Assembly (NCBI GenBank): GCA_016704485.1
Contig: JADJAA010000005.1
Span: forward strand, 1-64,000
Direction of reading: 5' to 3'
DNA: 64,000 nucleotides
From: Flavobacteriales bacterium
Lineage (GTDB): Bacteria; Bacteroidota; Bacteroidia; Flavobacteriales_F; PHOS-HE28
The number at the start of each line of letters is the position of its first letter. The stretch's first letter is position 1. The notes below the pieces were generated by a model, which made no database searches, was not told where the DNA came from, and was given only the letters and a program-made list of their open reading frames with translations. Of the stretch, positions 55,434-64,000 are shown one piece after another. Made by a program: the position numbers and the translations under genes.

Positions 55434-58400
55434 TGTTACGTCATGCGATCGCTTTAACCTGCTTGATCCTAAGTTTAACCGGATTTGGTCAAACACCCTC
55501 GGAGAGTGCAACGGTCAAACTATCTGCAGTAACACAAAGTAGCCCACCTCGAGTAACACTGAGCTGGGCCCCTGTATCCGGTGCAAGTACCGTTACGATC
55601 TATCGCAAGTTGCGATCTGCGACAAGTTGGGGTTCTTCGATTGCAACACCTTCTGCATCCGCAGGTCAGTACCAGGATAACGGTGTTAGCGTTGGAACCT
55701 ACTATGAATACAAAGTGAAAGCCAACGGCGGAAGCAACGGCGACGGATACATCAGCTCCGGTATTGATGTGCCGCTTGAAGATTACAAAGGCAAGATCCT
55801 CCTTTTGGTGGACGCAACCTTAGCACCTCAGCTTGTGTCAGAGATCCAGCAGGTCGAAAGCGATCTGAAGGCCGATGGGTGGTCCGTGCTACGGAACGAT
55901 GTTTCACGGACAGCCGCGGTAACGAGCGTACGCGCTATTGTTGTTGGGCATTACAACGCTGATCCGACCAACATGAAGGCGGTCTACATCATTGGACACG
56001 TTCCTGTGCCTTATTCCGGTAATGTAGCTCCGGACGGTCACACAAGTCACCAAGGAGCATGGCCATGTGATGGCTATTATGGTGAAATGAATGGGACTTG
56101 GACGGACAATAGTGTGTCCGTACAACAATCGCAGAACCCCTATAACTACAACGTGCCTGGCGATGGGAAATTCGACCAGAGTGATTTCCCTTCAAGTGTC
56201 GAATTGCAAGTGGGGCGGGTGGATATGTATGATATGCCTGCGTTCAGCACGAGCGAAGTGCAGTTGATGCGTAACTATTTGAACAGAGCGCATAGCTATA
56301 AGATCAAAGGGTGGGAGCCTCAAGTACGGGCCATGATCTTTGATAACCTACAGTGGGCTGGTGGAATACTAGCCGCCAGTGGGTGGCGGAGTATCGTGCC
56401 ATTAGTAGGTGCCGCGAACATTTCAGCACCTTATCAATATGGTCCATCATTCCACAGTCAAATGAACGGACAAAGCTACCTATGGACATACTCAAGTGGT
56501 GGCGGTCTACAGCTGAATACGGATGGCGTTGTAACATTCAATGGTGCTGATAACATTGGCACCACGCAGGATTTTGCTGCTGCCACGAGTATGGGCGGAG
56601 TGTTCAACATGTCTTTCGGATCCTACTTCGGAGATTGGGACAACAAGAACAATTATTTGAAAGCACCGCTTGCACGTGGTGAAGCACTCACGAACGTATG
56701 GTCTTCGATCCCTGCCTGGTATTTCCAGAATATGGGCCTAGGCGACAACATCGGGTATAGTACATGGCTTACCATGAACAATACAAGTGCGTATACACCG
56801 CTTACGGATGGATGGCAAGGAACGATCGGTCGCAGCCATCTAGGATTGATGGGGGACCCCTCCGTTCGAATGAAGATGGTGAAGCCGCCTACGAATTTGG
56901 TGATCACCAATGCGGGTGGTAATGCCTCATTTTCATGGAATGCTGCTACTGAAACGGTGCTTGGTTATTACATCTATAAGATCGAAGCATCAGGTCAGAT
57001 CATTAAATTGACTACTTCACCAATTACTGAAACATCCTATGTGAATGCGTCCATCCCATATACTTCAGGTCAAGAGTACATGGTAAGAGCGGTGAAGCGT
57101 GAAACGAATTTCAGTGGTACGTACATGAACCTTTCGTTGGGTGCGATCGCATCCGCTAGTGGATCTCCAATCGCTGATTGCCTCGGAGTTATCGGTGGCA
57201 GTGCTGTAACAGGCTCACCTTGTAACGATGGTAATGCTTGCACAACAGGAGATCTTTGGAATGCTAGCTGTCAATGTGTTGGGACGGCGAGTGGTGATAC
57301 GGATAATGACGGTATTTGCAACGCACAGGACAATTGCCCGAACATTGCTGGTCAGATCGGTTCATCATGTAACGACAACAATGCCTGCACAACGAATGAT
57401 GTGATCAACTCAAGTTGTCAATGTGTTGGAACACCGGTGCCGGATAGTGATGGTGATGGAATTTGTAACACGGTCGACAACTGTCCGAACGTACCAGGTC
57501 AGATCGGCTCAACGTGTGACGACAATGATGGATGTACGACGAATGACGTATTGAATAGTAGTTGCCAATGCATAGGAACGCCAAGTGGCGATAGTGATAA
57601 TGATGGTACCTGCAATGCACAGGATGGTTGTCCGAATGATGCCAATAAAACGTCACCAGGAAGTTGTGGATGCGGTAATCTTGAACCCGGAGCCGCTTGT
57701 AACGACAATGATTCCAATACGGAGAACGATCTGATCGGGGCAAATTGCACATGCGCCGGAACACTAATTGTCCTTGATTGCAACGGTGTTGCGAACGGAC
57801 CTGCTCTGCCAGGAACGGCCTGCAACGACAACAACGCAAACACCGGCAACGACACGTGGAGTGCGAACTGTCAGTGTGTTGGTCAAGTGATCGACTGCAT
57901 AGGAACAATCGGTGGATCCGCTCTACCCGGCTCAGCTTGCAACGATAACAACGCGAACACTACCAATGATACATGGTCAGCAAACTGCACATGTTCTGGA
58001 ACACCAGTTGTCCTTGATTGCAACGGTGTTGCGAACGGACCTGCTCTACCCGGATCAGCCTGCAACGATAACAACGCGAACACTACCAATGATACATGGT
58101 CAGCAAACTGCACATGTTCTGGAACTCCAGTGGTGCTGGATTGCAATGGTGTTGCGAACGGACCTGCTCTACCCGGCTCAGCTTGCAACGATAACAACGC
58201 GAACACGGGTAATGACACTTGGAGTGCGAACTGTCAGTGTGTTGGACAATTGATTGATTGCGAAGGAACAGTAGGAGGTTTGCAGATGCCCGGAACCGCT
58301 TGTAATGATAATAACGCGAACACTACGAACGATGTATGGTCTGCGAACTGCACATGCGCTGGAACTCCAGTGGTGCTGGATTGCAATGGTGTTGCTAACG

Positions 58401-59551
58401 GACCTGCACTGCCAGGATCAGCCTGCAACGACAACAACGCGAACACCGGCAACGACACCTGGAATGCGAACTGCCAGTGCGCAGGTCAATTGATCGACTG
58501 CGAAGGAACGATCGGTGGGTCTGCTCTTCCTGGAACTGCTTGTAACGACAACAACGCGAACACCGGCAACGACACCTGGAATGCGAACTGCCAGTGCGCA
58601 GGTCAATTGATCGACTGCGAAGGAACGATCGGTGGGTCTGCTATTCCTGGAACTGCTTGTAACGACAACAACGCGAACACCGGCAACGACACCTGGAACG
58701 CGAACTGTCAGTGTGTTGGTCAATTGATCGACTGCGAAGGAACGATCGGTGGGTCTGCTCTTCCTGGAACTGCCTGCAACGACAACAACGCGAATACCGG
58801 CAATGATATCTGGAATGCGAACTGCCAGTGCGCAGGTCAATTGATCGACTGCGAAGGAACGATCGGTGGGTCTGCTATTCCTGGAACTGCCTGCAACGAC
58901 AACAACGCGAACACCGGCAATGATGTCTGGAATGCGAACTGCCAGTGCGTAGGTCAATTGATCGACTGCGAAGGAACAGTTGGTGGATCGGCTCTACCAG
59001 GAACAGCCTGCAACGACAATAACGCAAACACTGCTAATGATACTTGGAGTGCGAATTGCCAGTGCGCAGGTCAATTGATCGACTGCGAAGGAACTGTTGG
59101 TGGGTCTGCTCTTCCTGGAACTGCCTGCAACGACAACAACGCGAATACCGGCAATGATATCTGGAATGCAAACTGCCAGTGCGCAGGTCAATTGATCGAC
59201 TGCGAAGGAACGATCGGTGGGTCTGCTCTTCCTGGAACTGCCTGCAACGACAACAACTCGAACACCGGCAATGATATCTGGAATGCAAACTGCCAGTGCG
59301 CAGGTCAATTGATCGACTGCGAAGGAACGATCGGTGGGTCTGCTCTTCCTGGAACTGCTTGTAATGATAATAACGCGAACACTACCAATGATACATGGTC
59401 AGCAAACTGCACATGTTCTGGAACACCAGTTGTCCTGATTGCAACGGTGTTGCGAACGGACCTGCTCTACCCGGATCAGCCTGCAACGACAACAACGCGA
59501 ATACCGGCAATGATATCTGGAATGCAAACTGCCAGTGCGCAGGTCAATTGA
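55433..59551 (+). CDS. Giant secreted C25-like protein with tandem Cys-rich repeats, N-terminal part
   Basis: First part of a gene that runs to 62442; one missing T near 59434 (TGTCCTGATT instead of TGTCCTTGATT) shifts the frame, and the tail from there to 59551 is meaningless. With the base restored the protein has 2336 residues. Start ATG 55433 (MLRHAIALTCLILSLTGFGQ, signal peptide). Fn3-like domain, C25-like domain (about 120–465: YIIGHVPVPYSG, GYYGEMNGTWTDN, LQVGRVDMYDMP, GLMGDPSVRMKMV) with Ser355 and Ser397 where His-Gly and the catalytic Cys are expected, a second Fn3 domain, a few thrombospondin type 3-like units (DNDGICNAQDNCP), then the 39-residue repeats. Paralogue of 49044–53810. 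Confidence 0.85.
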   Translation: MLRHAIALTCLILSLTGFGQTPSESATVKLSAVTQSSPPRVTLSWAPVSGASTVTIYRKLRSATSWGSSIATPSASAGQYQDNGVSVGTYYEYKVKANGGSNGDGYISSGIDVPLEDYKGKILLLVDATLAPQLVSEIQQVESDLKADGWSVLRNDVSRTAAVTSVRAIVVGHYNADPTNMKAVYIIGHVPVPYSGNVAPDGHTSHQGAWPCDGYYGEMNGTWTDNSVSVQQSQNPYNYNVPGDGKFDQSDFPSSVELQVGRVDMYDMPAFSTSEVQLMRNYLNRAHSYKIKGWEPQVRAMIFDNLQWAGGILAASGWRSIVPLVGAANISAPYQYGPSFHSQMNGQSYLWTYSSGGGLQLNTDGVVTFNGADNIGTTQDFAAATSMGGVFNMSFGSYFGDWDNKNNYLKAPLARGEALTNVWSSIPAWYFQNMGLGDNIGYSTWLTMNNTSAYTPLTDGWQGTIGRSHLGLMGDPSVRMKMVKPPTNLVITNAGGNASFSWNAATETVLGYYIYKIEASGQIIKLTTSPITETSYVNASIPYTSGQEYMVRAVKRETNFSGTYMNLSLGAIASASGSPIADCLGVIGGSAVTGSPCNDGNACTTGDLWNASCQCVGTASGDTDNDGICNAQDNCPNIAGQIGSSCNDNNACTTNDVINSSCQCVGTPVPDSDGDGICNTVDNCPNVPGQIGSTCDDNDGCTTNDVLNSSCQCIGTPSGDSDNDGTCNAQDGCPNDANKTSPGSCGCGNLEPGAACNDNDSNTENDLIGANCTCAGTLIVLDCNGVANGPALPGTACNDNNANTGNDTWSANCQCVGQVIDCIGTIGGSALPGSACNDNNANTTNDTWSANCTCSGTPVVLDCNGVANGPALPGSACNDNNANTTNDTWSANCTCSGTPVVLDCNGVANGPALPGSACNDNNANTGNDTWSANCQCVGQLIDCEGTVGGLQMPGTACNDNNANTTNDVWSANCTCAGTPVVLDCNGVANGPALPGSACNDNNANTGNDTWNANCQCAGQLIDCEGTIGGSALPGTACNDNNANTGNDTWNANCQCAGQLIDCEGTIGGSAIPGTACNDNNANTGNDTWNANCQCVGQLIDCEGTIGGSALPGTACNDNNANTGNDIWNANCQCAGQLIDCEGTIGGSAIPGTACNDNNANTGNDVWNANCQCVGQLIDCEGTVGGSALPGTACNDNNANTANDTWSANCQCAGQLIDCEGTVGGSALPGTACNDNNANTGNDIWNANCQCAGQLIDCEGTIGGSALPGTACNDNNSNTGNDIWNANCQCAGQLIDCEGTIGGSALPGTACNDNNANTTNDTWSANCTCSGTPVVLIATVLRTDLLYPDQPATTTTRIPAMISGMQTASAQVN

Positions 59552-61917
59552 TCGACTGCGAAGGAACGATCGGTGGGTCTGCTCTTCCTGGAACTGCTTG
59601 TAACGACAACAACGCGAACACCGGCAACGACACCTGGAACGCGAACTGTCAGTGTGTTGGTCAATTGATCGACTGCGAAGGAACGATCGGTGGGTCTGCT
59701 CTTCCTGGAACTGCTTGTAACGACAACAACGCGAACACCGGCAATGATGTCTGGAATGCGAACTGCCAGTGCGCAGGTCAATTGATCGACTGCGAAGGAA
59801 CGATCGGTGGGTCTGCTCTTCCTGGAACTGCTTGTAACGACAACAACGCGAACACCGGCAACGACACCTGGAATGCGAACTGCCAGTGCGCAGGTCAATT
59901 GATCGACTGCGAAGGAACGATCGGTGGGTCTGCTATTCCTGGAACTGCTTGTAACGACAACAACGCGAACACCGGCAACGACACCTGGAATGCGAACTGC
60001 CAGTGCGCAGGTCAATTGATCGACTGTGAAGGAACGATCGGTGGATCTGCTATTCCTGGAACTGCTTGTAACGACAACAACGCGAACACCGGCAATGATG
60101 TCTGGAATGCGAACTGCCAGTGCGTAGGTCAATTGATCGACTGCGAAGGAACGATCGGTGGGTCTGCTATTCCTGGAACTGCCTGCAACGACAACAACGC
60201 GAACACCGGCAATGATATCTGGAATGCGAACTGCCAGTGTGTTGGTCAATTGATCGACTGCGAAGGAACGATCGGTGGGTCTGCTATTCCTGGAACTGCT
60301 TGTAACGACAACAACGCGAACACCGGCAACGACACCTGGAACGCGAACTGTCAGTGTGTTGGTCAATTGATCGACTGCGAAGGAACGATCGGTGGGTCTG
60401 CTCTTCCTGGAACTGCCTGCAACGACAACAACTCGAACACCGGCAATGATATCTGGAATGCAAACTGCCAGTGCGCAGGTCAATTGATCGACTGCGAAGG
60501 AACGATCGGTGGGTCTGCTCTTCCTGGAACTGCTTGTAATGATAATAACGCGAACACTACCAATGATACATGGTCAGCAAACTGCACATGTTCTGGAACA
60601 CCAGTTGTCCTTGATTGCAACGGTGTTGCGAACGGACCTGCTCTACCCGGATCAGCCTGCAACGACAACAACGCGAATACCGGCAATGATATCTGGAATG
60701 CAAACTGCCAGTGCGCAGGTCAATTGATCGACTGCGAAGGAACGATCGGTGGGTCTGCTCTTCCTGGAACTGCTTGTAACGACAACAACGCGAACACGGG
60801 CAATGATGTCTGGAATGCGAACTGCCAGTGCGCAGGTCAATTGATCGACTGCGAAGGAACGATCGGTGGGTCTGCTATTCCTGGAACTGCCTGCAACGAC
60901 AACAACGCGAATACCGGCAATGATATCTGGAATGCGAACTGCCAGTGCGCAGGTCAATTGATCGACTGCGAAGGAACGATCGGTGGGTCTGCTATTCCTG
61001 GAACTGCCTGCAACGACAACAACGCGAACACCGGCAATGATATCTGGAATGCAAACTGCCAGTGCGCAGGTCAATTGATCGACTGCGAAGGAACGATCGG
61101 TGGGTCTGCTATTCCTGGAACTGCCTGCAACGACAACAACGCGAACACCGGCAATGATATCTGGAATGCGAACTGCCAGTGCGCAGGTCAATTGATCGAC
61201 TGTGAAGGAACGATCGGTGGATCTGCACTTCCGGGTTCAGCCTGCAACGACAACAACGCAAACACGGGCAACGACACCTGGAACGCGAACTGTCAGTGTG
61301 CAGGTCAAGTGATCGATTGTGAAGGAACAGTTGGTGGATCGGCTCTACCAGGAACAGCCTGCAACGACAATAACGCAAACACTGCTAATGATACTTGGAG
61401 TGCGAATTGCCATTGCTTTGGTCTAGTGATCGATTGCGAAGGAACTGTTGGTGGATCGGCTGTCCCAGGATCAACTTGCAACGACAACAACGCAAACACT
61501 ACAAACGATATATGGTCTGCTAACTGCACATGCGCCGGAACGCCAGTAGTTCTGGATTGCAATGGTGTTGCGAACGGACCTGCACTACCTGGCTCTGCTT
61601 GTAACGATAACAATGCTAACACCAGCAATGATACCTGGAATGTAAATTGTCAGTGTGTTGGTCAAGTGGTCGATTGTGAAGGAACAGTGGGCGGAACGGC
61701 ACTACCTGGAACGCCATGTGATGATGGTCTTGTGGCCACGTTCAATGATACTTGGGGAATGAATTGCCAATGCTATGGCATGATCGAGACCGTTGGTCCG
61801 GATTGTGAAGGTATTGCGGGTGGTTCTTCGAATCCCGGAACACCATGTGACGATAATGATCCACAGACGGTGAACGATATCTGGACAGAGAACTGCAATT
61901 GCCAAGGTGAACTATTG
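57776..61917 (+). repeat. Tandem array of 35 coding units of 117 bp
   Basis: Each unit encodes 39 residues (DCEGTIGGSALPGTAC, then NDNNANTGNDTWNANCQC, then AGQLI), 41 in the six units ending GTPVVL. The total length of 4142 bp equals 35 units plus these extras minus the one missing base. Each unit has four Cys and an Asp/Asn-rich loop, suited to disulfides and perhaps calcium. Many neighbouring units are identical over long stretches of DNA. A block of about 428 bp (59190–59617) recurs at 60365–60792, a shift of ten units. Confidence 0.92.
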
Positions 61918-62442
61918 GATTGTGCGGGTGTTCCGAATGGAACCGCTGAATTCGATGACTGCGGAGTTTGTGCGGGCGGTTCCACTGGTATTGAACCGAA
62001 TGGTGACGGTGACAATGATGGGGTAATGGCGTGTGATGATAATTGCCCTTCCGTTGCAAATGATACGCAGGTCGATTTCGACGGTGATGGAGTTGGAGAT
62101 GCATGCGACAATTGTGCTTGGACCTACAACCCTGACCAAGCGGATAGCGATAACGATGGGTACGGAGATGCTTGTCAACTATCACAGGTTTCCATAGAGG
62201 AACTGAGCAATGGTGAGGCGTTCAATTTCCATCCGAATCCGACTTTAGGAAATGTAAATGTCAGTTGCACGGTTCCAGGTGTCCGCACACTGAGATTCTA
62301 CAGCCCAACGGGAGCTTTGGTGCTCGAACGGAGTATTGAGAACAACATGGAATTGGGTGACCTAAGTATGGGCATCTACAACGTGCTCGCGCTGGATGCG
62401 GCAGGCAGGCCGCTAGCGCGAACGAGGCTCGTCCGTCAATGA
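59395..62442 (+). CDS. Giant secreted C25-like protein, C-terminal part with T9SS type A sorting domain
   Basis: Continuation of the gene beginning at 55433 after the frameshift near 59434; the methionine at 59395 is only formal. It carries the last 21 repeat units, a short DDCGVCAGGSTGIEPNGD segment, thrombospondin type 3-like calcium repeats (DFDGDGVGDACDNCAW, DSDNDGYGDAC) and a type A sorting domain (FNFHPNPTLGNVNVSC … RTRLVRQ). It is exported by T9SS if the frame is really intact. The repeat-rich region may form a long stalk. Sequence error and true phase-like slippage are both possible for the frameshift; error is likelier. Confidence 0.85.
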   Translation: MVSKLHMFWNTSCPDCNGVANGPALPGSACNDNNANTGNDIWNANCQCAGQLIDCEGTIGGSALPGTACNDNNANTGNDTWNANCQCVGQLIDCEGTIGGSALPGTACNDNNANTGNDVWNANCQCAGQLIDCEGTIGGSALPGTACNDNNANTGNDTWNANCQCAGQLIDCEGTIGGSAIPGTACNDNNANTGNDTWNANCQCAGQLIDCEGTIGGSAIPGTACNDNNANTGNDVWNANCQCVGQLIDCEGTIGGSAIPGTACNDNNANTGNDIWNANCQCVGQLIDCEGTIGGSAIPGTACNDNNANTGNDTWNANCQCVGQLIDCEGTIGGSALPGTACNDNNSNTGNDIWNANCQCAGQLIDCEGTIGGSALPGTACNDNNANTTNDTWSANCTCSGTPVVLDCNGVANGPALPGSACNDNNANTGNDIWNANCQCAGQLIDCEGTIGGSALPGTACNDNNANTGNDVWNANCQCAGQLIDCEGTIGGSAIPGTACNDNNANTGNDIWNANCQCAGQLIDCEGTIGGSAIPGTACNDNNANTGNDIWNANCQCAGQLIDCEGTIGGSAIPGTACNDNNANTGNDIWNANCQCAGQLIDCEGTIGGSALPGSACNDNNANTGNDTWNANCQCAGQVIDCEGTVGGSALPGTACNDNNANTANDTWSANCHCFGLVIDCEGTVGGSAVPGSTCNDNNANTTNDIWSANCTCAGTPVVLDCNGVANGPALPGSACNDNNANTSNDTWNVNCQCVGQVVDCEGTVGGTALPGTPCDDGLVATFNDTWGMNCQCYGMIETVGPDCEGIAGGSSNPGTPCDDNDPQTVNDIWTENCNCQGELLDCAGVPNGTAEFDDCGVCAGGSTGIEPNGDGDNDGVMACDDNCPSVANDTQVDFDGDGVGDACDNCAWTYNPDQADSDNDGYGDACQLSQVSIEELSNGEAFNFHPNPTLGNVNVSCTVPGVRTLRFYSPTGALVLERSIENNMELGDLSMGIYNVLALDAAGRPLARTRLVRQ

Positions 62443-62464
62443 CGCGAGACCAAGTTGAAAGGAA

Positions 62465-62497
62465 GAACCCTCTGAGCGATCAGGGGGTTCTCTATTT
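62465..62497. terminator. Bidirectional terminator between convergent genes
   Basis: 11-bp stem GAACCCTCTGA/TCAGGGGGTTC (62465–62490, one G-T pair, 4-base loop) followed by TCTATTTC on the plus strand. It serves the giant T9SS gene and, read backwards, the gene ending at 62492. Confidence 0.75.
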
Positions 62498-64000
62498 CAA
62501 TAGTGTTACGCTTCCGAAGTGTTCTACACTTTCCGAACTGAATTGATCACGTGCGGTCAAGCGCCAAACATAGACATCTTGCGGAAGAAGCTTACCGTTA
62601 TTGTTCATGCCGCCATTCCACCCTTGTCCGATCTCATTTGTTGAGAATACTTTGTTGCCCCATCGATCGAAAATGGCGAACGTGAACGACTCAGGGGCAG
62701 CACCCAGCACTGAGGGCATGAACTCCTCATTGATGTCATTGCCATCCGGCGTAAACGCATTTGGAACGAAGATGGTCAGCACATCATCCACGATGATCTC
62801 CGAACACGTTGAATTGCGGCACCCAAGTGTGTCCGTAGCGATCTTACATAGGGTGTAAATCCCAATGTCCACGGGATCTATGGTCCAATCGAATTCATTG
62901 GCACCCGGTAACGTATCGTTGTCCAAGGTCCATTCATACGATACATTGCTTTCAGGAACATGTGATACGTGAATGTTCGGCTCAAGAATGCTCACTCGTT
63001 GAGGTGTTACAATGAAATCAGCCTCTGGACCGTTCGATGTGAACACAGCATTCTGCAATACGGTTGTGCCATGACAACCATTGTTATCCACAACTTCAAC
63101 GGAAATATTGAACGAGCCTATTGCATTATATGTGTGCCAGACCATGCTTGAGGCGTCTTCGCTTTCTCCATCACCGAACGACCATTCGATACTGGCCAAT
63201 ACTACAGGATCCGTTAACGTGAATTGAACCTGCAAAGGCACACATCCACTTGTGGTACCAAGCCCGAATACCGGCTCCGGCAAGTCATTCACGGATACAT
63301 CCACAAATGATAGAGCTGCTCGGCCTATACATCCTCCGCTACCATTAACGGTATATGAGTACACGCCTGCTGGATCCTGATCGGCGTTGAACACTCCCGA
63401 AAAGTTACCTAGCGGTCCCCACCATGTTCCTGTAGGTTCTGCGTTGGGTCCAAGTAATTGAAGCAAGTTCTGCGAAGCATCCGCGCAGAGTTGTAAAATG
63501 CCGTCAACACCTGCATACGGAAGATCATCGAAGACAATCGTTACGGTTGCCTGAGCGTTCGGGCAAGGAGCTGTTCCGTTCAATGTATAGATGTAATCAC
63601 CTGAGATGGCCGTCGCAGCATCCACGGAAATAGTTGCGATCCCATTTGGGTCCAACCAGATCCCGTTGGTATCCGTATTCGGTCCAAGCCATAACATGGG
63701 GTCCAACTCCCCAAGATCCTCGCATAGATCCAAGATCAGATCAGGCCCAGCATCAGGAGCTTGCACTTCAGAGAGCGTGATCGTACTGGAAACGTTCGAA
63801 CAGGGAGCAAGTGCAGTTAGACTATAGGTGTAAACCCCAGGCATATCGCTGCCGGGCGCATAGGTTGAAGGATGTACTTGACCGTCAGGTGAAGTCCAGA
63901 TCCCGCCCATATCCGGCGAACCACCTAGTACTCCGAATAGATCCACAAGAGTTAAAGCCGTATTGCAGACGGATGTCACATCATCAATTCCGGCGTTAGG
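62492..64000 (-). CDS. PKD-domain surface protein with gliding/T9SS type B (CHU_C) C-terminus, partial
   Basis: The frame is open to the right edge, so the N-terminus is missing; about 500 residues are visible. Repeated Ig-like units of 75–90 residues (PDMGGIWTSPDG, DTNGIWLDPNG, EPTGTWWGPLG; each with a YxY strand such as GVYTYSLTALAPC). Then a PKD domain (IEWSFGDGESEDASSMVWHTY) and a second Ig-like domain (YEWTLDNDTLPGANEFDW). The C-terminal CHU_C domain (LTIFVPNAFTPDGNDINEEF, FAIFDRWGNKVF, GWNGGMNNNGKLLPQDVYVW) is the type B T9SS signal found in gliding-associated adhesins such as SprB. Probably a large cell-surface protein. Confidence 0.9.
   Translation of the reverse strand, partial: PNAGIDDVTSVCNTALTLVDLFGVLGGSPDMGGIWTSPDGQVHPSTYAPGSDMPGVYTYSLTALAPCSNVSSTITLSEVQAPDAGPDLILDLCEDLGELDPMLWLGPNTDTNGIWLDPNGIATISVDAATAISGDYIYTLNGTAPCPNAQATVTIVFDDLPYAGVDGILQLCADASQNLLQLLGPNAEPTGTWWGPLGNFSGVFNADQDPAGVYSYTVNGSGGCIGRAALSFVDVSVNDLPEPVFGLGTTSGCVPLQVQFTLTDPVVLASIEWSFGDGESEDASSMVWHTYNAIGSFNISVEVVDNNGCHGTTVLQNAVFTSNGPEADFIVTPQRVSILEPNIHVSHVPESNVSYEWTLDNDTLPGANEFDWTIDPVDIGIYTLCKIATDTLGCRNSTCSEIIVDDVLTIFVPNAFTPDGNDINEEFMPSVLGAAPESFTFAIFDRWGNKVFSTNEIGQGWNGGMNNNGKLLPQDVYVWRLTARDQFSSESVEHFGSVTLLK

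Noticed and set aside
59476..60483. Long open frame on the minus strand (335 residues, repeated RVVVVAGSS words)
   Set aside because: It is the antisense of the repeat array; any bias in the repeat unit creates the same open frame in every copy. Similar antisense frames occur at 58418–58957 and 60652–61191.
57776..61917. A repeat array that might be taken for CRISPR or a satellite
   Set aside because: The units are 117 bp, without spacers, and are one continuous reading frame of Cys-rich repeats.
1..64000. tRNA or rRNA genes
   Set aside because: I searched by eye for T-loop words and rRNA-like sequence and found none; a covariance-model scan would be decisive.

Overview
The window looks like a chromosomal segment of an uncultured Bacteroidota, most likely a Flavobacteriales relative. 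Evidence: many secreted proteins with type IX secretion (T9SS) C-terminal sorting domains (type A and type B/CHU_C), LytTR and LytS-like signalling, a tgt–lptG pair, an rsmD–DUF3822–coaD cluster, a Tgt without the CxCxxC zinc site, and promoter candidates of the Bacteroidota type (TTTG, 18 bases, TAnnTTTG-like). No rRNA, tRNA or CRISPR array was seen. Base composition looks close to even (estimated by eye).

Layout. 1–2.3 kb: an ABC-F ATPase running off the left edge and a LytTR response regulator, both broken by single-base indels that look like consensus errors. 2.3–3.7 kb and 12.6–14 kb: two copies of a pair of small secreted proteins, with a conserved leader containing 12-bp direct repeats 21 bp apart. 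3.9–10.1 kb: two units of 'small secreted protein + large T9SS cargo'. 10.5–12.5 kb: a PLP aminotransferase and a decayed IS1182-type transposase. 14–18.7 kb: two TPR histidine kinases whose catalytic halves are almost identical. 18.8–25.6 kb: lipoprotein/DUF2490/SCO1 group, acyl-CoA synthetase, SMUG2-like glycosylase, lptG and tgt. 25.7–28.2 kb (+): glycosyltransferase, ECF sigma factor and rsmG. 28.2–37.4 kb: ABC exporter, SRPBCC protein, pyrE, NUDIX hydrolase, TlpA-like protein, coaD, rsmD, DUF3822, a membrane protein and a RecD-like helicase.

37.3–48.7 kb is a compact biosynthetic cluster on the minus strand: A-PCP-KS-AT-ACP-aminotransferase, then C-A-PCP-TE, then an Sfp-type phosphopantetheinyl transferase. 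By module logic the first protein activates an acid, extends it once with malonate and aminates the beta-keto group; the second adds a Val-like residue and releases the product. This is the strongest candidate for an undescribed system.

49–62.4 kb: two giant T9SS cargo proteins with a gingipain (C25)-like domain in which both catalytic positions appear replaced, followed by long arrays of 39-residue Cys/Asp/Asn-rich repeats. The second has 35 homogenised 117-bp units and one frameshift inside the array. An IS256-like element with terminal inverted repeats and a 9-bp target duplication sits between them. 62.5–64 kb: the C-terminal part of a PKD/CHU_C adhesin-like protein that continues past the right edge.
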